Positions 5,989 through 8,816 of a stretch of 8,816 nucleotides of DNA are shown in pieces. A program made the position numbers and the translations under genes. The first letter of the stretch is position 1. The number at the start of each line of letters is the position of its first letter. Source of the stretch: JBGPFS01 sp041483455 (GTDB lineage: Bacteria; Chloroflexota; Limnocylindria; Limnocylindrales; CSP1-4); the NCBI GenBank assembly GCA_041483455.1, contig JBGPFS010000093.1, forward strand, positions 1 through 8,816, written 5' to 3'. The notes under the pieces were generated by a model, which had not been told where the DNA came from, made no database searches, and saw nothing but the letters and a program-made list of their open reading frames with translations.

Positions 5989-8319
5989 CTACCCGGTCCC
6001 CGCCCCGAAGGCCGGTGTCGCCCGGGCGATCGAGCCCAGCCAATCCTCGCTCCCGAGGAGCGCATCGAGGTCGACCGCCGTCATCGCGATCGTGGCCAGA
6101 TCCTCGGCCTTGCCCGGCCGGCCCAGGAGGTATCCCTGGCCGGCCGCGATGTCGAGCTCGCGGACGACCCGGAGCTGCTCGGGCGTCTCGATCCCCTCGG
6201 CGATCACCGAGGCGCCCCATCGCCGGGCCAGCTCCTGGAGCGAGCCCACGACGGCCAGCGACGTCTCGTGGAGTGCGCCCTCCTGGACGAGCGAGAGGTC
6301 GATCTTCACGATGTCGAACTGGAGCTGGCTCAGGAGCCGCAGGCCGGCGTTCCCCGACCCGACATCGTCGGCGGCGACCCGGAAGCCGGACTCGCGGCAG
6401 GCCGCGACATTCCGGCGTAGCCGCTCGACCTCCTCGACCGTCTCGCGCTCGGTCAGCTCCAACACGATCCGCGCAGGCTCGAGACCGGCCGCCGCCACGA
6501 CCCGGAGGAGGGCCGCCGGGCTGAAGTCGGGGACCTCGAGCGTACGTGGCGAGACGTTCATCGTGAGCCAGCCATCGCGACCCAGCTCGCGCGCCCCGGC
6601 CGCGACGATCTCGAGGCAGGCGTGGTCGAGCTCGACCGTCCGGCCGGTCTTCGCCGCCGCCTCGAAGAGCGCGCCGGTGTCGTTGAAGCCGGAGCCAGGC
6701 AGCGGCCGGATCAGGCCCTCGTAGCCGACGACCTTTCCCGATCGCAGGTCGACGATCGGCTGGTAGACCGGGCGGAGCAGCCGTCGGGCGACCGTCTCGG
6801 CGACGCTCGCCGACAGGGCGCCGAGATCGAGCGGGACCCCCGCGCCCCGATGGCGGGCGGGATCGTAGACCTCGACCGCCATCCGACCGGCGCGCTTCGC
6901 TCCAGCAAGGGCCGCCTCCGCCTGGCCGATGAGCTGGCGCTTGTCCCCGGACAGGGCCGGGACCGACGAGATGCCCGCCGAGAACGAGATCGCGCGACTC
7001 AGCTCGCGGCCCCGGGGCGGCTCGAGGGCGTTCGACAGGAGGCGCCGGACGACCGTATCGGCGCCGGCGGCATCCGTGTGCGGCAGGAGCAGGGCGAACT
7101 CGTCGCCGCCGGTGCGGAAGGCGCGATCGGCGAACCGCAGGGTGCGCCCGATCAACTGGCCGAATCCGGCCAGGACCTCGTCGCCCTGGGCGTGTCCGAT
7201 CTCGTCGTTCACCGACTGGAAGTCGTCGAGGTCGAGCGTCACGAGGGCGAGTGGGGCGCCATAGCGGCGCGACGTGTCCACCTGGCGGTCCATCTCCTCC
7301 TGGAAGGCCCGGTGATTGCCGAGCCCGGTGAGGAGGTCGCGGAGGGAGTCGACCCTGGCCAGCTCCCACAGGTCGCGCAGCCGCGCCCGCGATGCGTCGA
7401 GCTCTTCCGCCGGCCGGAGGACCTGGCGCGCCATGAGGACGATGAACCAGGCGATGACGACGACCCCGAGCCCGAGCAGGGCGATCAGCGCCAGCGATGG
7501 GCCGACGAGCGCGGATGGAGCGGCGACCGCGATCCGCCAGTCCCGGCCGACGATCGCCTCGGTGCTCAGGACCGCGCCGGCGGTCGTGCCGCCGGACGAA
7601 CCGGCCGCGTCCGCGCTCGGGATCGGGGCGGAGGCGACCGCGGTGCCGCCACGGTCGAGCAGGCTCGCGGATTCGGAGGCGCGGAGACCGGCGATCGAGC
7701 CGGCCAGCACGCTGGTCAGCGAGACGTCGACGTGGACCGCGCCGAGGAGTGTGTCGCCGTCACCGAACACCGGTACCGCGACGCCGACGAGCGCCGTGCC
7801 CGCCGCGGTCCGGCGGATGTCGCCCGTGGTCACCTCGTCATGGCCGGCGAGCAGGGCGGTCGTCACGACCGGATCGATCGTGCTCGAGGGCGGTACGGGC
7901 ACGACCTTGCCGGCCACGATCCGCAGGACCGGGCGGCCACGCTCGTCCACGACCGTCGCGACCTGGATCGCCGTCTCAGCGGTCAGGTCGCCCAGCACCA
8001 GACGAGCGGTCGCGGACGCACCGCGGGTTCCGGCGATGGTGCCGCGGATGCCGGGCTCGTCGGCGGCGCGGACGAGCTCCTGGCCGATCTGGTCGAACGT
8101 CGTGCCGAGGGTCGCCGCGACCGTCGTCGCGTCGCGCTCGACGCGCAGCCGCTCGTTCGCCCGCTGCCCGTCGAGGGCAGAGGCGGCCAGGGGCGCCACG
8201 ATCGCGAGCGGCAGGATCGCCATCGCGATCAGGGCGAGCGACAGGCGCAACCGGACGAGCCGGAGCGAACCGGCGCCGGGCGCGACTTCGCCCACCGGGC
8301 CGGCGGGGGTCAGGTCCAC
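5989..8319 (-). CDS. Membrane-anchored GGDEF-EAL cyclic-di-GMP protein with extracytoplasmic sensor-like region
   Basis: This 776-residue inner-membrane signalling protein can in principle both make and break cyclic di-GMP. Helix 1 (about 25-48) and helix 2 (about 272-296) bracket an extracytoplasmic region of about 220 residues. By position and by the late GAVHVDVSLTSVL strand it looks like a Cache-type ligand sensor, though this is inferred. A short linker leads to the GGDEF domain (about 325-487): DLLTGLGNHRAF, the metal-binding LDLDDF, intact GGDEF at 404-408, and the inhibitory RFAD (RxxD) at 395-398, exactly five residues upstream. The EAL domain (about 510-750) reads EGLIR at 534-538, with N588, E621, DD at 651-652, K672, E708 and Q728 all kept. 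Only the middle Ala of EAL is changed, to Gly. Both activities are therefore plausible. The start is GTG at 8317-8319, with a poorly spaced AGGA upstream. The gene stands between two intergenic regions, with no partner receptor nearby. Confidence 0.93.
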   Translation of the reverse strand: MDLTPAGPVGEVAPGAGSLRLVRLRLSLALIAMAILPLAIVAPLAASALDGQRANERLRVERDATTVAATLGTTFDQIGQELVRAADEPGIRGTIAGTRGASATARLVLGDLTAETAIQVATVVDERGRPVLRIVAGKVVPVPPSSTIDPVVTTALLAGHDEVTTGDIRRTAAGTALVGVAVPVFGDGDTLLGAVHVDVSLTSVLAGSIAGLRASESASLLDRGGTAVASAPIPSADAAGSSGGTTAGAVLSTEAIVGRDWRIAVAAPSALVGPSLALIALLGLGVVVIAWFIVLMARQVLRPAEELDASRARLRDLWELARVDSLRDLLTGLGNHRAFQEEMDRQVDTSRRYGAPLALVTLDLDDFQSVNDEIGHAQGDEVLAGFGQLIGRTLRFADRAFRTGGDEFALLLPHTDAAGADTVVRRLLSNALEPPRGRELSRAISFSAGISSVPALSGDKRQLIGQAEAALAGAKRAGRMAVEVYDPARHRGAGVPLDLGALSASVAETVARRLLRPVYQPIVDLRSGKVVGYEGLIRPLPGSGFNDTGALFEAAAKTGRTVELDHACLEIVAAGARELGRDGWLTMNVSPRTLEVPDFSPAALLRVVAAAGLEPARIVLELTERETVEEVERLRRNVAACRESGFRVAADDVGSGNAGLRLLSQLQFDIVKIDLSLVQEGALHETSLAVVGSLQELARRWGASVIAEGIETPEQLRVVRELDIAAGQGYLLGRPGKAEDLATIAMTAVDLDALLGSEDWLGSIARATPAFGAGTG

Positions 8320-8498
8320 GATGAGTGCTTGTCGTCCTCGCTGGGGGCGTGGAAGACAGGTATCCCATGCTGCGGTGCCGTCCCGGGGTGGCCCGATGGT
8401 CCGGGGTCACTTCGCCGGTCGGGTCAGGTGTGGTCCGGTCGGGTCGGGCCCAATGGCGGGTCCGGTCGGCGTGCGGTCGGGCTCGTCGCGGCGGACGG
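8320..8498. other. Intergenic region upstream of the GGDEF-EAL gene
   Basis: This is 179 bases without a gene. The half nearer the metallopeptidase gene (8398-8481) consists of GGTC-based degenerate repeats, described separately. The half nearer the GGDEF-EAL start (8320-8397) should hold that gene's promoter and ribosome site. On the minus strand I see GGGATACC (8385-8378 area) as a very weak -10 possibility, with no convincing -35. I therefore do not call a promoter. Confidence 0.5.
8398..8481. repeat. GGTC-rich degenerate direct repeats; C-rich on the transcribed strand
   Basis: Exact repeats visible on the plus strand are CCGGTCGGGTC at 8415-8425 and 8435-8445, and GGTCCGGTCGG at 8432-8442 and 8459-8469. 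Further GGTC/GGGTC units lie at 8398, 8446 and 8475. Counted by eye, the 84 bases hold about 41 G and 23 C, so the minus-strand transcript would be rich in C and poor in G just after the metallopeptidase stop codon. Such a C-over-G stretch is what Rho loading sites look like. Alternatively, this is slipped-strand expansion with no function. G-runs are too widely spaced for a canonical G-quadruplex. Confidence 0.5.
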
Positions 8499-8816
8499 TC
8501 AGCTCCGCCGGCTTCGGTCGAGCTCGCGGAGCCGCTCGTCCGAGATGCCGAAGTGGTGCGCGATCTCATGCCGTACGGTCGCCGCCACCGCCTCAGCGAG
8601 GGCTACGGGAGTCCCGCTCGCCCGGAGGAGGGGACCCCGAAAGAGGGTGATCTTGCTCGAGGCCGGGATCCCGTCCGCCGCCAGCCGGGTCCGCGGGATG
8701 CCCTGGTAGAGCCCGTACAGGCCGCGCGCCCCGACACTGGCGAGCTGCTCAGCGGTCGGCTCGTCCTCGACCACGATCGCGACCGACCCGAGCCGCTCGG
8801 CGAAGGCGGGGGGGAG
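8499..8816 (-). CDS. Metallopeptidase family protein, minimal zincin (PF06262-like), N-terminus outside window
   Basis: The last 105 residues of a small protein are visible. The frame is open to the window edge and ends in TGA at 8501-8499. Family features in order are LPPAFAERLGSVAIVVEDEP at the cut edge, GLYGLYQGIPRTR, the strand SSKITLFRGPLL, and the helix VRHEIAHHFGISDERLRELD near the C-terminus. The HEIAH motif (bases 8570-8556) followed by HFGISD gives HExxHxxGxxD, the expected zinc ligands and catalytic Glu of a zincin. Members are roughly 110-140 residues, cytoplasmic, lack a signal peptide, and have no well-established substrate. They are widespread in actinobacteria, Chloroflexota and proteobacteria. 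A GTG at 8774-8772 could be taken as a start, but the conserved sequence before it (FAERLGSVAIV) shows that the protein extends beyond the edge. Protease activity is inferred from the motif only. Confidence 0.88.
   Translation of the reverse strand, partial: LPPAFAERLGSVAIVVEDEPTAEQLASVGARGLYGLYQGIPRTRLAADGIPASSKITLFRGPLLRASGTPVALAEAVAATVRHEIAHHFGISDERLRELDRSRRS

Noticed and set aside
5738..7369. Minus-strand open frame of 543 codons overlapping the EAL half and the intergenic region
   Set aside because: It is rich in Arg, Pro and Gly, has no recognisable domain, and is out of frame with the conserved EAL residues, which belong to the real gene.
8398..8481. G-quadruplex on the plus strand
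   Set aside because: Runs of three or more G occur at 8403, 8421, 8441, 8446, 8458 and 8479, but the gaps between most of them are far longer than seven bases.
8320..8498. CRISPR-like array
   Set aside because: The repeated units are only about 11 bases, degenerate and irregularly spaced, and there is no cas gene in the window.
6622..8709. Plus-strand open frame of 695 codons antisense to the GGDEF-EAL gene
   Set aside because: Its translation is low-complexity Arg/Asp/Gly/Ala/Gln-rich sequence with no domain. It arises because high GC at third codon positions removes stop codons from the opposite strand, and the minus-strand gene has clear GGDEF and EAL motifs throughout.

Overview
This is a very GC-rich bacterial window with almost no non-coding DNA. 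Seven of its eight recognisable genes are on the minus strand. The base composition, frequent GTG starts and the protein styles would fit a Chloroflexota (for example a Limnocylindria-like metagenomic lineage) or an actinobacterial genome. No marker gene settles this, so the taxonomic suggestion is weak.

Layout from the right edge, following minus-strand transcription. At 8499-8816 is the C-terminal part of a minimal-zincin metallopeptidase-family protein (HExxH), cut by the window edge. Next is a 179-bp gap with GGTC-rich degenerate repeats (C-rich on the transcribed strand). At 5989-8319 is a membrane-anchored GGDEF-EAL protein with an extracytoplasmic sensor-like domain. Next is a 226-bp intergenic region that I read as holding the promoter, a possible operator and a structured leader of the following operon. 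Then comes a complete ABC importer of the BMP/PnrA-NupABC (nucleoside) type: binding lipoprotein (4668-5762), an intercistronic stem-loop, a two-domain ATPase (3011-4570), permease 1 (1863-3014) and permease 2 (781-1863). The last three genes overlap by 4 bases and 1 base, so they are probably translationally coupled. After it, on the same strand, is a YccU-like CoA-binding protein (284-661, possibly starting upstream at 700). A strong palindrome at 261-284 separates it from the convergent 3' end of an unrecognised plus-strand membrane protein (1-231, cut by the left edge).

How the genes work together: the four importer genes would make one uptake machine. The lipoprotein captures a nucleoside-like ligand outside, the two permeases form the channel, and one ATPase with two fused nucleotide-binding domains (only the first with intact motifs) powers it. 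The c-di-GMP enzyme upstream is separated by its own 3' hairpin and by a promoter candidate, so a functional link to the importer is not shown.

I found no convincing new multi-gene system, mobile element, CRISPR array, tRNA or rRNA. The points most worth a second look are regulatory: the dyad between the -35 and -10 candidates of the importer operon, its hairpin-rich leader, the hairpin separating the lipoprotein message from the ATPase message, and the missing canonical start codon for the expected full-length CoA-binding protein.
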